Positions 54,286 to 61,892 of a stretch of DNA of 64,000 nt are shown in pieces (positions within the stretch are counted from its first letter, which is position 1; every line of letters begins with the position of its first letter). Source of the stretch: Pseudomonas taiwanensis (lineage in GTDB: Bacteria; Pseudomonadota; Gammaproteobacteria; Pseudomonadales; Pseudomonadaceae); contig NZ_QJRF01000070.1 of NCBI RefSeq assembly GCF_013393345.1, forward strand, positions 1-64,000, written 5' to 3'. A program made the position numbers and the translations under genes. The notes beneath the pieces were generated by a model. That model saw only the letters and a program-made list of their open reading frames with translations, was not told the origin of the DNA and did no database searches.

Positions 54286-55416
54286 ATGGCACACAATCTC
54301 ACGCTCGATGAGTTCAGCGGGATGCTCGGCAACCTCTATCAGGGACCGCTGGAAGACATCCCCTGGGCAACCTTTCTCAATCAGTTGAACCAGTACCTGC
54401 AGAGCAAGTACGTCACCTTCATCCTGCGGCCGCCGAGCGAGCATGCCGAGGGTCTGATGGTCAACACCACCGGCAGCTCCTCCGAAGTCACGGCGTCCTA
54501 CAACAAGCACTTCTTCGCCCTGGACCCCTTCGTCGGCCTGCCCAACCGACAGGTGGTGACCAACAGCGAATTCCTTTCCCGTACGGAATGGGAAGAGTCG
54601 GAGTTCTTCAAGAGCTTCCTGGAGCCGGTGGGTGTGTTCCACATTCTCGGCGCCGACATCCGGACCAGCGACGGCGCGCAATGCCGCATCCGTGTCAGCC
54701 GGGGTCGCGAGGACGCTGAGTTCACCGAAGACGACAAGGCGCTGGTGGCGCAGTTCATCCCGCACCTGGAACGCTCGATCAAGATCCACATGCAGCTCAA
54801 CCGCATCGAGACCGAGCGCAACCTGTATGCCGGTGCGGTGGATCAGCTCGCCGTGGGCACCATCATCCTCGACGAGGACGGCAAGGTACTGCAGACCAAC
54901 CGCGTGGCCGAACGCCTCCTGCACGACAAGGACGGCCTCAAGCTGGTCAACGATGGCTTGCAGGTGGGTAACCCACGGGATACCCAGGAGTTTCGCCGGC
55001 TGGTGAAGCAGGCCCTGCAATCGCAGAAGAACAACCTCCCTTCGGTGGTGGAGGCCCTGCGCGTGCAGCGGCCGTCCGGCAAGGCGGACCTCGGCATCAT
55101 CGTGCGCTCGGTGCCGCTGTCGGCCTGGAACGAAGGCAAGCAGTGCCCATCGGTGGTGATCTTTATCAGCGACCCCGAGCAGGAATCCAGCGCCCCCCAG
55201 GAGATCGTCAAGGCGCTGTTCGACCTGACGCCCGCCGAAGCCCAACTGGCCATGCTGCTGGCCAACGGCCTGACCCTGGACGAGGCGTCCGACGCCCTGG
55301 GGATCAGCCGCAATACCGCACGGGCGCATCTGCGCTCCACCTTCTCCAAGACCGGCGTGACCCGCCAGACAATGCTGGTGCGGTTGATCCTGCGCAGCGT
55401 GGCGACGCTGGGCTGA
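54286..55416 (+). CDS. LuxR-type transcriptional regulator (TeiR-like), probable island regulator
   Basis: 376 residues from ATG at 54286 (the ribosome site is weak; an upstream ATG at 54232 is possible). Residues 1-180 form a sensor-like region. A PAS-like segment follows (AVDQLAVGTIILDEDGKVLQ, TNRVAERLLHDKDGL). The LuxR HTH is at the C-terminus (LTPAEAQLAMLLANGLTLDE, ASDALGISRNTARAHLRSTF). Length and layout recall TeiR, the LuxR-family activator of steroid genes in Comamonas. No receiver domain is present, so ligand control is likelier than phosphorylation. Its 3' end is part of a duplicated REP unit. Confidence 0.87.
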   Translation: MAHNLTLDEFSGMLGNLYQGPLEDIPWATFLNQLNQYLQSKYVTFILRPPSEHAEGLMVNTTGSSSEVTASYNKHFFALDPFVGLPNRQVVTNSEFLSRTEWEESEFFKSFLEPVGVFHILGADIRTSDGAQCRIRVSRGREDAEFTEDDKALVAQFIPHLERSIKIHMQLNRIETERNLYAGAVDQLAVGTIILDEDGKVLQTNRVAERLLHDKDGLKLVNDGLQVGNPRDTQEFRRLVKQALQSQKNNLPSVVEALRVQRPSGKADLGIIVRSVPLSAWNEGKQCPSVVIFISDPEQESSAPQEIVKALFDLTPAEAQLAMLLANGLTLDEASDALGISRNTARAHLRSTFSKTGVTRQTMLVRLILRSVATLG

Positions 55417-55715
55417 GCGGTCCGGCCCGCGCCGCTTTTGTAGGAGCGAGCTTGCTCGCGAATAGCCCCCGTGCGCGACCCTTCGCCAGCGAGCTGGCTC
55501 CTACAGCGAGTGCGACGTTGGGCTGAGCGGTCCGGCCCGCGCCGCTTTTGTAGGAGCGAGCTTGCTCGCGAATAGCCCCCGTGCGCGGCCGTTCGCCAGC
55601 AAGCTGGCTCCTACAGCTGGTGCGAGCGGTCCGGCCCGCGCCGTTTTTGTAGGAGCGAGCTTGCTCGCGAATAGACCCGCGCGCAGCCGTTCGCCAGCAA
55701 GCTGGCTCCTACAGT
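55415..55715. repeat. Three near-tandem REP units downstream of the LuxR-type gene
   Basis: GAGCGGTCCGGCCCGCGCCG starts at 55415, 55525 and 55624. Each is followed by TTTTGTAGGAGCGAGCTTGC and, inverted, AGCTGGCTCCTACA. The second unit also repeats GCGACGTTGGGCTGAGCGG, a near copy of the last codons and stop of the LuxR gene. They fill most of the gene-free stretch 55417-55792. Confidence 0.92.
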
Positions 55716-55721
55716 GTGGCG

Positions 55722-55739
55722 TAGTCCATCCAGACGATG
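55722..55739 (+). promoter_or_regulatory. Island operator site 6 (TAGTCC-ATCC-AGACGATG)
   Basis: It lies 53 bp upstream of the Nudix hydrolase start and 7 bp after the last REP unit. No convincing -10 hexamer is visible at the expected distance. Confidence 0.7.
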
Positions 55740-55792
55740 CCCTCGCCGCCGATGCGCGCGACGCTCTGTCGGGTCCGCCACGGGAGCCCGCC

Positions 55793-56338
55793 ATGCGCAG
55801 CCTGCCCACCATCCTCAAGACCGAACTGCGTGCCAGAAGCGACTGGTTCCAGATCGAAGCCCTGCACCTGGAGTTCGCCAACGGCCAGCAGCGGGTTTAC
55901 GAGCGTCTGCGGGGCTCCGGCTATGAATCGGTGCTCGTCGTGGCGCTGGCCGACCCACAGCACGTGCTGCTGGTGCGTGAGTACGCCGTCGGCGTGGAGC
56001 AGCGCGTGCTGGGCCTGCCCAAGGGCGGGGTCGAGCCCGGGGAAACCACACTACAGGCGGCCAATCGCGAACTGATGGAGGAAGTCGGCCTGCGCGCTGG
56101 ATACCTCCGTGAACTGGGCGTGCTGACCCTGGCGCCCGGACACCTGTGCCACAGCTGCCGCGTGGTGTTGGCCGAAGACCTGCAGCCCTGCGCTACCACG
56201 GGTGATGAGCCGGAACCCCTGGAGGTCATGCAGGTTCCCCTGTCACAGCTGCCGACCCTGGTGGCGTCGGGCGAGTTGCAGGAAGCACGCGCCATTGCCG
56301 CACTGTTCATGGCACTCAGCAGGTCGCCCCGAATCTAG
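55793..56338 (+). CDS. nudE: Nudix hydrolase, NudE-like (ADP compounds hydrolase)
   Basis: 181 residues from ATG at 55793, with GGGAG upstream; a longer frame would run through REP DNA. The Nudix box is complete: GVEPGETTLQAANRELMEEV followed by GL. The preceding LVREYAVGVEQRVLGLPKGG and downstream TLAPGHLCHSCRVVLAEDLQ match NudE, which hydrolyses ADP-ribose, NADH and related ADP compounds. Operator site 6 places it in the island regulon, perhaps clearing damaged cofactors produced by heavy redox use. Confidence 0.88.
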   Translation: MRSLPTILKTELRARSDWFQIEALHLEFANGQQRVYERLRGSGYESVLVVALADPQHVLLVREYAVGVEQRVLGLPKGGVEPGETTLQAANRELMEEVGLRAGYLRELGVLTLAPGHLCHSCRVVLAEDLQPCATTGDEPEPLEVMQVPLSQLPTLVASGELQEARAIAALFMALSRSPRI

Positions 56339-56353
56339 TCCATTCGGACGAGG
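56336..56353 (+). promoter_or_regulatory. Island operator site 7 (TAGTCC-ATTC-GGACGAGG)
   Basis: It overlaps the last codon and stop of the Nudix gene and lies 67 bp upstream of the small membrane protein gene. TAGTCT begins 20 bp past the end of the box, a weak -10 (3 of 6). Confidence 0.72.
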
Positions 56354-56420
56354 CGGCTTGTCGCAGCAGTTCCTAGTCTTGCCCCATAACAAGATGTCCC
56401 TCCGTTGCAGAGGAATGACC

Positions 56421-56594
56421 ATGACAACAAGAAGAAAGCTGTGCCTCGCCGTCGTCATCTGCGCCTTCGGTGCTGCCTACGCCGCCGTATTGATGCGCCC
56501 CCTGCCGCAGCCCCTGGCCGCGACCCAGTACTGTCCTCCCGCCTACCCCACCTGCATCATGCCGGTTGCCACCATAGGGTCGATGTTGCGCTGA
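56421..56594 (+). CDS. Small membrane-anchored or secreted peptide, 57 residues
   Basis: The start at 56421 is preferred over ATG at 56415 because AGAGGA then has normal spacing. RRK is followed by a hydrophobic segment (LCLAVVICAFGAAYAAVLM) and a short proline-rich tail with two cysteines (QYCPPAYPTCIMP). It could be a single-pass inner-membrane peptide or a cleaved secreted peptide. I recognise no family. Its own copy of the island operator supports it as a real gene. Confidence 0.6.
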   Translation: MTTRRKLCLAVVICAFGAAYAAVLMRPLPQPLAATQYCPPAYPTCIMPVATIGSMLR

Positions 56595-56796
56595 TCGCTG
56601 TGCTGCGGCACCCCGCGACCGGTTGCCGCACAGCTGTCCTGGATTTCACCGCCAGGCACCCACGCCACGCGTGTTGCGGCTTCGCGCCCCATACCGACTC
56701 ATCTGATATGGTTTTTGCCGGCTGATCTGAATCTGTTTTGCCGATCAGTGCCTTCCTATAGTCCGTCTCGCCGTAACAGCCTGATGGGCACTGATC

Positions 56797-58212
56797 ATGA
56801 GCGAGAGAATTCCAGCGCAGGTAATAGAGGTCACCCCCAGCCTGCCGCCGATTGCAAGCAAACCCCTTTCCGCCTCCAACGGACCTGTCCACACCCGTAG
56901 CTTCACCGGTTTCTACCGTGACTTGCGCCGCGTCGGCGCGGGTCTCCTGTGCCTGCTGTTCTTCGGCACCCTCTGGCTCGACTGGGGCGGTCGCCAGGCG
57001 GTGCTGTGGAGCCTGGAAGACAGTAAGTTCTATATCTTCGGCGCCACGTTCTGGCCCCAGGACTTCATCCTGCTGTCAGGGCTGCTGATCATCTGCGCGT
57101 TCGGCCTGTTCTTCATCACAGTGTTCGCCGGCCGCGTCTGGTGCGGCTACACCTGCCCGCAGAGCGTCTGGACCTGGATGTTCATGTGGTGCGAGCAGGT
57201 TACCGAAGGCGACCGCAACCAGCGCATGAAGCTCGCCGCCGCGCCCTGGAGCGCAAGCAAGCTGCTGCGCCGCTCCGCCAAGCACGGCCTCTGGCTCGCC
57301 ATCAGCCTGGCAACCGCCATCACCTTCGTCGGTTACTTCACCCCAGTGCGTGATCTGGTGGCGAACCTGGCCACCTGGGAGGTCGGCGGGACGGCACTGT
57401 TCTGGGTGATCTTCTTCACCTTCGCCACCTATATAAATGCAGGCTGGATGCGCGAGCAGGTGTGCATCCACATGTGCCCTTATGCCCGCTTCCAGAGCGT
57501 GATGTTCGACAAGGACACGCTGATCGTTTCCTACGACGCCACCCGCGGCGAATCCCGTGGACCGCGCAAGAAAGGCAGCGACCCCAAGGCCCAGGGCCTG
57601 GGGGACTGCATTGATTGCCAGATGTGCGTGCAGGTCTGCCCCACTGGCATCGACATCCGCGACGGCCTGCAGATCGCCTGCATCGGCTGCGCCGCCTGCA
57701 TCGACGCCTGCGACTCGATCATGGATCGCATGGGCTATGCCCGCGGGCTGGTGGGCTATAGCTCGGAGCGTGCGCTGGAAGGTGGCAAGACCCACCTGCT
57801 GCGTCCACGACTGATCGGTTACGCCATTGCCCTGCTGCTGATGATCGCGGCCCTCTTCTGGCTGGGAGCCACCCGTCCCCAGCTGTCGGTGGACGTGATC
57901 AAGGACCGTGGCATGTTCCGCGAGAACGCCGCTGGCGAGATCGAGAACATCTACAACCTCAAGCTGATCAACAAGACCCAGCGGGAGCAGCGCTACGTAG
58001 TGGAGCTGGAAGACGTCCCCGGCTTCCGCCTGCAGGGCGAGCACGAGGTCAGCATCGGTGCCGGCGAGATTCTCTCCCTGCCGGTTTCCGTGGCGCACAC
58101 CGACGACAGTGGCCCGGCCGGCTCCCGCCCGCTCCGCTTCGTGGTGCGCAGCCTGGACGACCCGGCCACCGAGGCTAGTGGCAACAGCACCTTCGTCAGC
58201 CCGAGGCGCTGA
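56797..58212 (+). CDS. ccoG: Cytochrome c oxidase accessory protein CcoG (RdxA/FixG)
   Basis: 471 residues with about five membrane helices. FixG-type iron-sulfur motifs include GRVWCGYTCPQSVWTWMFMW, VCIHMCPYARFQSVMFDKDT, and two adjacent ferredoxin clusters, CIDCQMCVQVCPTGIDIRDG and CIGCAACIDACDSIM. The C-terminal part is an immunoglobulin-like periplasmic domain. It helps deliver copper to cbb3 oxidase. Unusually, no ccoNOPQ genes are adjacent, so it is detached from that operon or a second copy. A MocR-type gene starts within 85 bp. Confidence 0.93.
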   Translation: MSERIPAQVIEVTPSLPPIASKPLSASNGPVHTRSFTGFYRDLRRVGAGLLCLLFFGTLWLDWGGRQAVLWSLEDSKFYIFGATFWPQDFILLSGLLIICAFGLFFITVFAGRVWCGYTCPQSVWTWMFMWCEQVTEGDRNQRMKLAAAPWSASKLLRRSAKHGLWLAISLATAITFVGYFTPVRDLVANLATWEVGGTALFWVIFFTFATYINAGWMREQVCIHMCPYARFQSVMFDKDTLIVSYDATRGESRGPRKKGSDPKAQGLGDCIDCQMCVQVCPTGIDIRDGLQIACIGCAACIDACDSIMDRMGYARGLVGYSSERALEGGKTHLLRPRLIGYAIALLLMIAALFWLGATRPQLSVDVIKDRGMFRENAAGEIENIYNLKLINKTQREQRYVVELEDVPGFRLQGEHEVSIGAGEILSLPVSVAHTDDSGPAGSRPLRFVVRSLDDPATEASGNSTFVSPRR

Positions 58213-58293
58213 AGCATGGCCCGGGATCATGGCGGCGCACGCGCCGAGCGCTTAGAGTTGGGCACCGCCTTGCCGCTGCCCAACCAGGAAAAG

Positions 58294-59715
58294 ATGAAGC
58301 GCTACGAGAAATTCGCCGACGAGATCGCCGAACTGATCCGCACCGGGGTCCTGGCCCCAGGGCAGAAGGTGCCCTCGGTGCGCCACGCCAGCCGCACCTA
58401 CGGTGTGAGCGCTTCCACTGTGTTCCAGGCCTACTACCTGCTGGAGAGCCGCGGGCTGATCATGGCCCGTGCGCGCTCGGGCTACTTCGTCTGCGAGCAT
58501 GTGCGCCGGCCGCTGCCGGAACCCCAGCCCGGACCGAGGGAAGCCGCAACCACCGAGGTGGACGTCAGCGAACTGGTGTTCTCGGTGCTCAGCTCCATCA
58601 AGGACCCGGACACCGTGCCTTTCGGCTCGGCTTTCCCCAGCCCGGAACTGTTCCCCCTGCAGCGTCTGGCCCGCTCCATGGCTCATGCGGTGCGGGAGAT
58701 GGACCCGCGCTCGACGGTGGCCGACATGACGCCGGGCAACCATGCCCTGCGCCGGCAGATCGCCCTGCGCTACATGGTCGGTGGCCTGCCGCTGCCCATT
58801 GAGGAACTGGTGATCTGCAACGGCGCGCTGGAGGCGTTGAACCTCTGCCTGCAGGTGGTGGCTCGCCCCGGTGACCTCGTCGCCATCGAGGCGCCAGCCT
58901 TCTATGCCAGCCTCCAGGTACTCGAGCGGCTGAAACTGAAAGCAGTGGAAATTCCCGTGCACCCGCGCGATGGCATCGACCTGCAAGTACTGGAAGACAG
59001 CCTGGAGCGGCTGCCGATCAAGGCCTGCTGGTTCATGAGCAACTTCCAGAATCCGCTGGGCGCCAGCCTTTCCGAAGACAAGAAGCGCCAGCTGGCGGCG
59101 CTGCTGGCCAAGCACCAGGTACCGATGATCGAGGACGACGTCTACGCCGAGCTGTACTTCGGCCAGCACGCGCCCAAACCGGTCAAGGCCTTCGACACCG
59201 AAGGCCTGGTGATGCATTGCAGCTCCTTCTCCAAGAGCCTTGCGCCCGGCTACCGGGTGGGCTGGGTTTCAGGTGGACGCTTCGCTGGGCAGATCGAGCG
59301 GCTGAAGCTGATGACCAGCATCTCCGCCTCGGTGCCGGCCCAGGCCGCCATCGCCGACTACCTGCAACATGGCGGCTATGACCGCCACCTGCGCAAATTG
59401 CGCTACGCCCTGGAAAGCCAGCGCAATGCGATGCTCGCGGCAGTGGCCCGGCACTTCCCCGAGGAAACCCGCGTCAGCCGCCCGGAAGGGGGCTACTTCC
59501 TCTGGCTCGAATTCCCCGAGCAGGTGGACTCGCTGCGCCTGTTCCAACTCGCCCTGGCCCAGGGCATCAGCATCGCGCCGGGGCCGATCTTTTCGGCAAC
59601 ACGGCGTTTCGGCCATTGCGCTCGCCTCAACTATGGCCATCCCTGGAGCAACTCCAGTGAACAGGCAATGGAAACTCTCGGCAGGATAATCCGGTCTCTC
59701 CTGGGTAACTCCTGA
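58294..59715 (+). CDS. MocR-type regulator (GntR HTH fused to aminotransferase-like domain)
   Basis: 473 residues if started at ATG 58294, which has AGGAAAAG upstream. An in-frame ATG at 58216, 4 bp after the ccoG stop, would add 26 residues. The GntR winged HTH comes first (FADEIAELIRTGVLAPGQKV, PSVRHASRTYGVSASTVFQA). A fold-I aminotransferase-like domain follows, with the PLP lysine in HCSSFSKSLAPGYRVGWVSG. Members sense PLP or amino compounds. It is probably co-transcribed with ccoG. Confidence 0.9.
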   Translation: MKRYEKFADEIAELIRTGVLAPGQKVPSVRHASRTYGVSASTVFQAYYLLESRGLIMARARSGYFVCEHVRRPLPEPQPGPREAATTEVDVSELVFSVLSSIKDPDTVPFGSAFPSPELFPLQRLARSMAHAVREMDPRSTVADMTPGNHALRRQIALRYMVGGLPLPIEELVICNGALEALNLCLQVVARPGDLVAIEAPAFYASLQVLERLKLKAVEIPVHPRDGIDLQVLEDSLERLPIKACWFMSNFQNPLGASLSEDKKRQLAALLAKHQVPMIEDDVYAELYFGQHAPKPVKAFDTEGLVMHCSSFSKSLAPGYRVGWVSGGRFAGQIERLKLMTSISASVPAQAAIADYLQHGGYDRHLRKLRYALESQRNAMLAAVARHFPEETRVSRPEGGYFLWLEFPEQVDSLRLFQLALAQGISIAPGPIFSATRRFGHCARLNYGHPWSNSSEQAMETLGRIIRSLLGNS

Positions 59716-59783
59716 TACTGCAAGTGCAGATATCCGTCGCATGAATGGGAAGCTCCAACAATGGAGCTTTCCCGTTTGCTTGT

Positions 59784-59997
59784 TATACTTGCGACTGTTC
59801 CATCTGGGCTCTTACAGAAATCGACATCTAATCCCAGATTATTCGCAGGGACTTTCCGTAGTACGCGGTTAAGTCCCCACTAGTTGCGAGTAACGAACAT
59901 TGTCCTACAAGAAGGTCGCATCGACGGCCTCTACCGGGTGACCGACGCCAAGGGGGCAGAAGCCTCTAGATCACCCGCTGCAGCTGAAGACCATTAA
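59784..59997 (+). ncRNA. Possible structured leader or small RNA with three stem-loops
   Basis: In the gene-free stretch 59716-60018, a -10-like TATACT (59784-59789) is followed by three potential stems: ATCTGGG/CCCAGAT (59802-59839), GGGACTT/AAGTCCC (59848-59877) and GGGTGA/TCACCC (59936-59976). A TTG-initiated frame of 37 codons (59884-59997, LRVTNIVLQEGRIDGLYRVT) also exists but lacks a ribosome site. I do not recognise the element. Confidence 0.35.
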
Positions 59998-60018
59998 TCA
60001 GAGAGATGGATTAACCAC

Positions 60019-60216
60019 GTGACGAAAGACGAACTGCGCGCCGAACTCGAGCGCCAGGCGCAACGTTACAAGGATGTATACGGTGGCGAAGTAACCACCT
60101 ACGCTGCGCAAAGGGACCCCGAGCGCAAGCCCTGGCGAAAGAAACCCAGCCTGCTAGACAAGAGCTTCGAAAGAGAGCTGGAGAAGATCGAGAAAGAGTT
60201 GCGAGAGGAACCCTGA
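60019..60216 (+). CDS. Small highly charged protein, 65 residues
   Basis: Starts with GTG at 60019. The composition is very charged and helical (MTKDELRAELERQAQRYKDV; LDKSFERELEKIEKELREEP), suggesting a coiled coil. The middle has QRDPERKPWRKKPSLLDK. No signal peptide or known domain is seen. It follows the structured stretch 59784-59997 and precedes the Pit gene by 156 bp on the same strand. Function unknown. Confidence 0.6.
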   Translation: MTKDELRAELERQAQRYKDVYGGEVTTYAAQRDPERKPWRKKPSLLDKSFERELEKIEKELREEP

Positions 60217-60372
60217 CAGATTGTCGCACCCCGCCCGTCGGGAGAATCGCTCGTATTGATTTGCGACAACTTCAGTAGGGAACCTCGGAAGCCGCTCGGC
60301 GTCAGGGACTGGGCGACGACCGGTTTTCTGGCATAATCGCGGCCCCTTCATGACCTCAGTCACAAAACTTTC

Positions 60373-61845
60373 ATGTTCGATCTCTTCAGCGGGCTAGATG
60401 CCTGGCTGGTGCTGAGCCTCTGTCTCGCCCTGGCATTCGTCCTGACCTTCGAGTTCATCAACGGTTTCCATGACACCGCCAACGCGGTGGCCACAGTCAT
60501 CTACACCAAGGCCATGTCGCCCTATCGGGCGGTATTCCTTTCGGGAGTCTTCAACTTCCTAGGTGTGTTGCTGGGCGGCGTCGGCGTGGCCTATGCCATC
60601 GTCCACCTGCTTCCCGTGGAACTGCTGATCAATGTCAACACCGGCCATGGCCTGGCCATGGTGTTCAGCCTGCTCACCGCGGCCATCGCCTGGAACCTGG
60701 GCACCTGGTACTTCGGTATTCCGGCTTCCAGCTCCCACACCCTGATCGGTTCGATCCTCGGTGTCGGCCTGGCCAACGCCGTTCTGACCGAAGTTCCGCT
60801 TGCCGAAGGCGTGAACTGGGGCAAGGCCATCGATATCGGCCTGTCGCTGATTTTCTCGCCGGCAGCTGGTTTCCTGGTCGCGGCCCTGGTACTGCTCAGC
60901 CTCAAGTGGCTGTATCCGCTGTCGAAGATGCACAAGACGCCGGAAACCCGTAAGGAACTGGACGAGAAGAAGCACCCGCCCTTCTGGAACCGCCTGGTGC
61001 TGGTGCTTTCCGCCATGGCCGTGAGCTTCGTGCACGGTTCCAACGACGGCCAGAAAGGCATCGGCCTGATCATGCTGGTGCTGATCGGTATCGTGCCGGC
61101 CAAGTTCGTCCTGGACCTGAACAGCACCACTTACCAGATCGAGCGTACCCGCGACGCGGCGACCCACCTGAGCCAGTTCTACCAGCGTCATACCGACACC
61201 CTCGGCGAGATGCTGGCGCTGGGCAAGAGCAATGGCAGCGAGATGCCGCAGCTTTATCGCTGCGATCCCAAGCAGACCGAGCCGACCATCGCCGCCCTGC
61301 TCAACAGCCTCAACGGCGTGGCCAACTACCGTGATCTGAGCGACGAAACCCGCGTGGAAGTCCGCCGCTACCTGCTCTGTCTGGACGACACCGCGAAGAA
61401 GGTAGGCAAGCTTTCCGAACTGCCGGCCCGCGAAAAGGCCGACCTGGAGAAGCTGCGCAAGGACCTGACCGCCACCACCGAATACGCGCCGTTCTGGGTG
61501 ATCCTGGCCGTGGCCCTGGCCCTTGGCATCGGCACCATGGTGGGTTGGAAGCGCGTAGTGCGGACCGTCGGCGAGAAGATCGGCAAGCACGGCATGACCT
61601 ACGCACAGGGCATGAGCGCGCAGATCACCGCGGCCTGCGCCATTGGCCTCGCCAACGTCTACAGCCTGCCGGTGTCCACTACCCACGTGCTGTCTTCCGG
61701 CGTCGCCGGCACCATGGTCGCCAACAAGAGCGGCCTGCAAGGTGGCACCGTGCGCAACATCCTGATGGCCTGGGTGCTCACCCTGCCGACCACTATCGTG
61801 TTGTCCGCCGCCCTCTTCTGGCTGGCCATCACCTTCATCGTCTGA
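60373..61845 (+). CDS. pitA: Low-affinity inorganic phosphate transporter, Pit family
   Basis: 490 residues with about ten membrane helices. The two PitA signature repeats are FEFINGFHDTANAVATVIYT and MAVSFVHGSNDGQKGIGLIM. The C-terminal repeat GLANVYSLPVSTTHVLSSGV mirrors FGIPASSSHTLIGSILGVGL. A large cytoplasmic loop (residues 250-370) is typical of the PitA type. It is proton- or metal-phosphate-coupled. A -10-like CATAAT lies at about 60332. No DUF47 partner is adjacent. A strong terminator follows. Confidence 0.93.
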   Translation: MFDLFSGLDAWLVLSLCLALAFVLTFEFINGFHDTANAVATVIYTKAMSPYRAVFLSGVFNFLGVLLGGVGVAYAIVHLLPVELLINVNTGHGLAMVFSLLTAAIAWNLGTWYFGIPASSSHTLIGSILGVGLANAVLTEVPLAEGVNWGKAIDIGLSLIFSPAAGFLVAALVLLSLKWLYPLSKMHKTPETRKELDEKKHPPFWNRLVLVLSAMAVSFVHGSNDGQKGIGLIMLVLIGIVPAKFVLDLNSTTYQIERTRDAATHLSQFYQRHTDTLGEMLALGKSNGSEMPQLYRCDPKQTEPTIAALLNSLNGVANYRDLSDETRVEVRRYLLCLDDTAKKVGKLSELPAREKADLEKLRKDLTATTEYAPFWVILAVALALGIGTMVGWKRVVRTVGEKIGKHGMTYAQGMSAQITAACAIGLANVYSLPVSTTHVLSSGVAGTMVANKSGLQGGTVRNILMAWVLTLPTTIVLSAALFWLAITFIV

Positions 61846-61858
61846 TTCGGACGAGCAT

Positions 61859-61889
61859 GAAAAAGGGCGCCTTGTGGCGCCCTTTTTCG
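61859..61889. terminator. Terminator after the Pit gene
   Basis: AAAAAGGGCGCC-TTGT-GGCGCCCTTTTT, 14 bp past the stop; symmetric A/T tracts allow use in both directions. Confidence 0.93.
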
Positions 61890-61892
61890 TTC

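Noticed and set aside
56758-56775. Eighth operator copy (TAGTCC at 56759) upstream of ccoG
   Set aside because: Only the left half matches; the right half agrees at about 3 of 8 bases and lies too close to the start codon.
60345-60375. Pho box before the Pit gene (TCAT/TCAC/TCAT steps)
   Set aside because: The steps are 12 and 11 bp rather than a uniform 11 bp, only loosely match the consensus, and end on the start codon itself.
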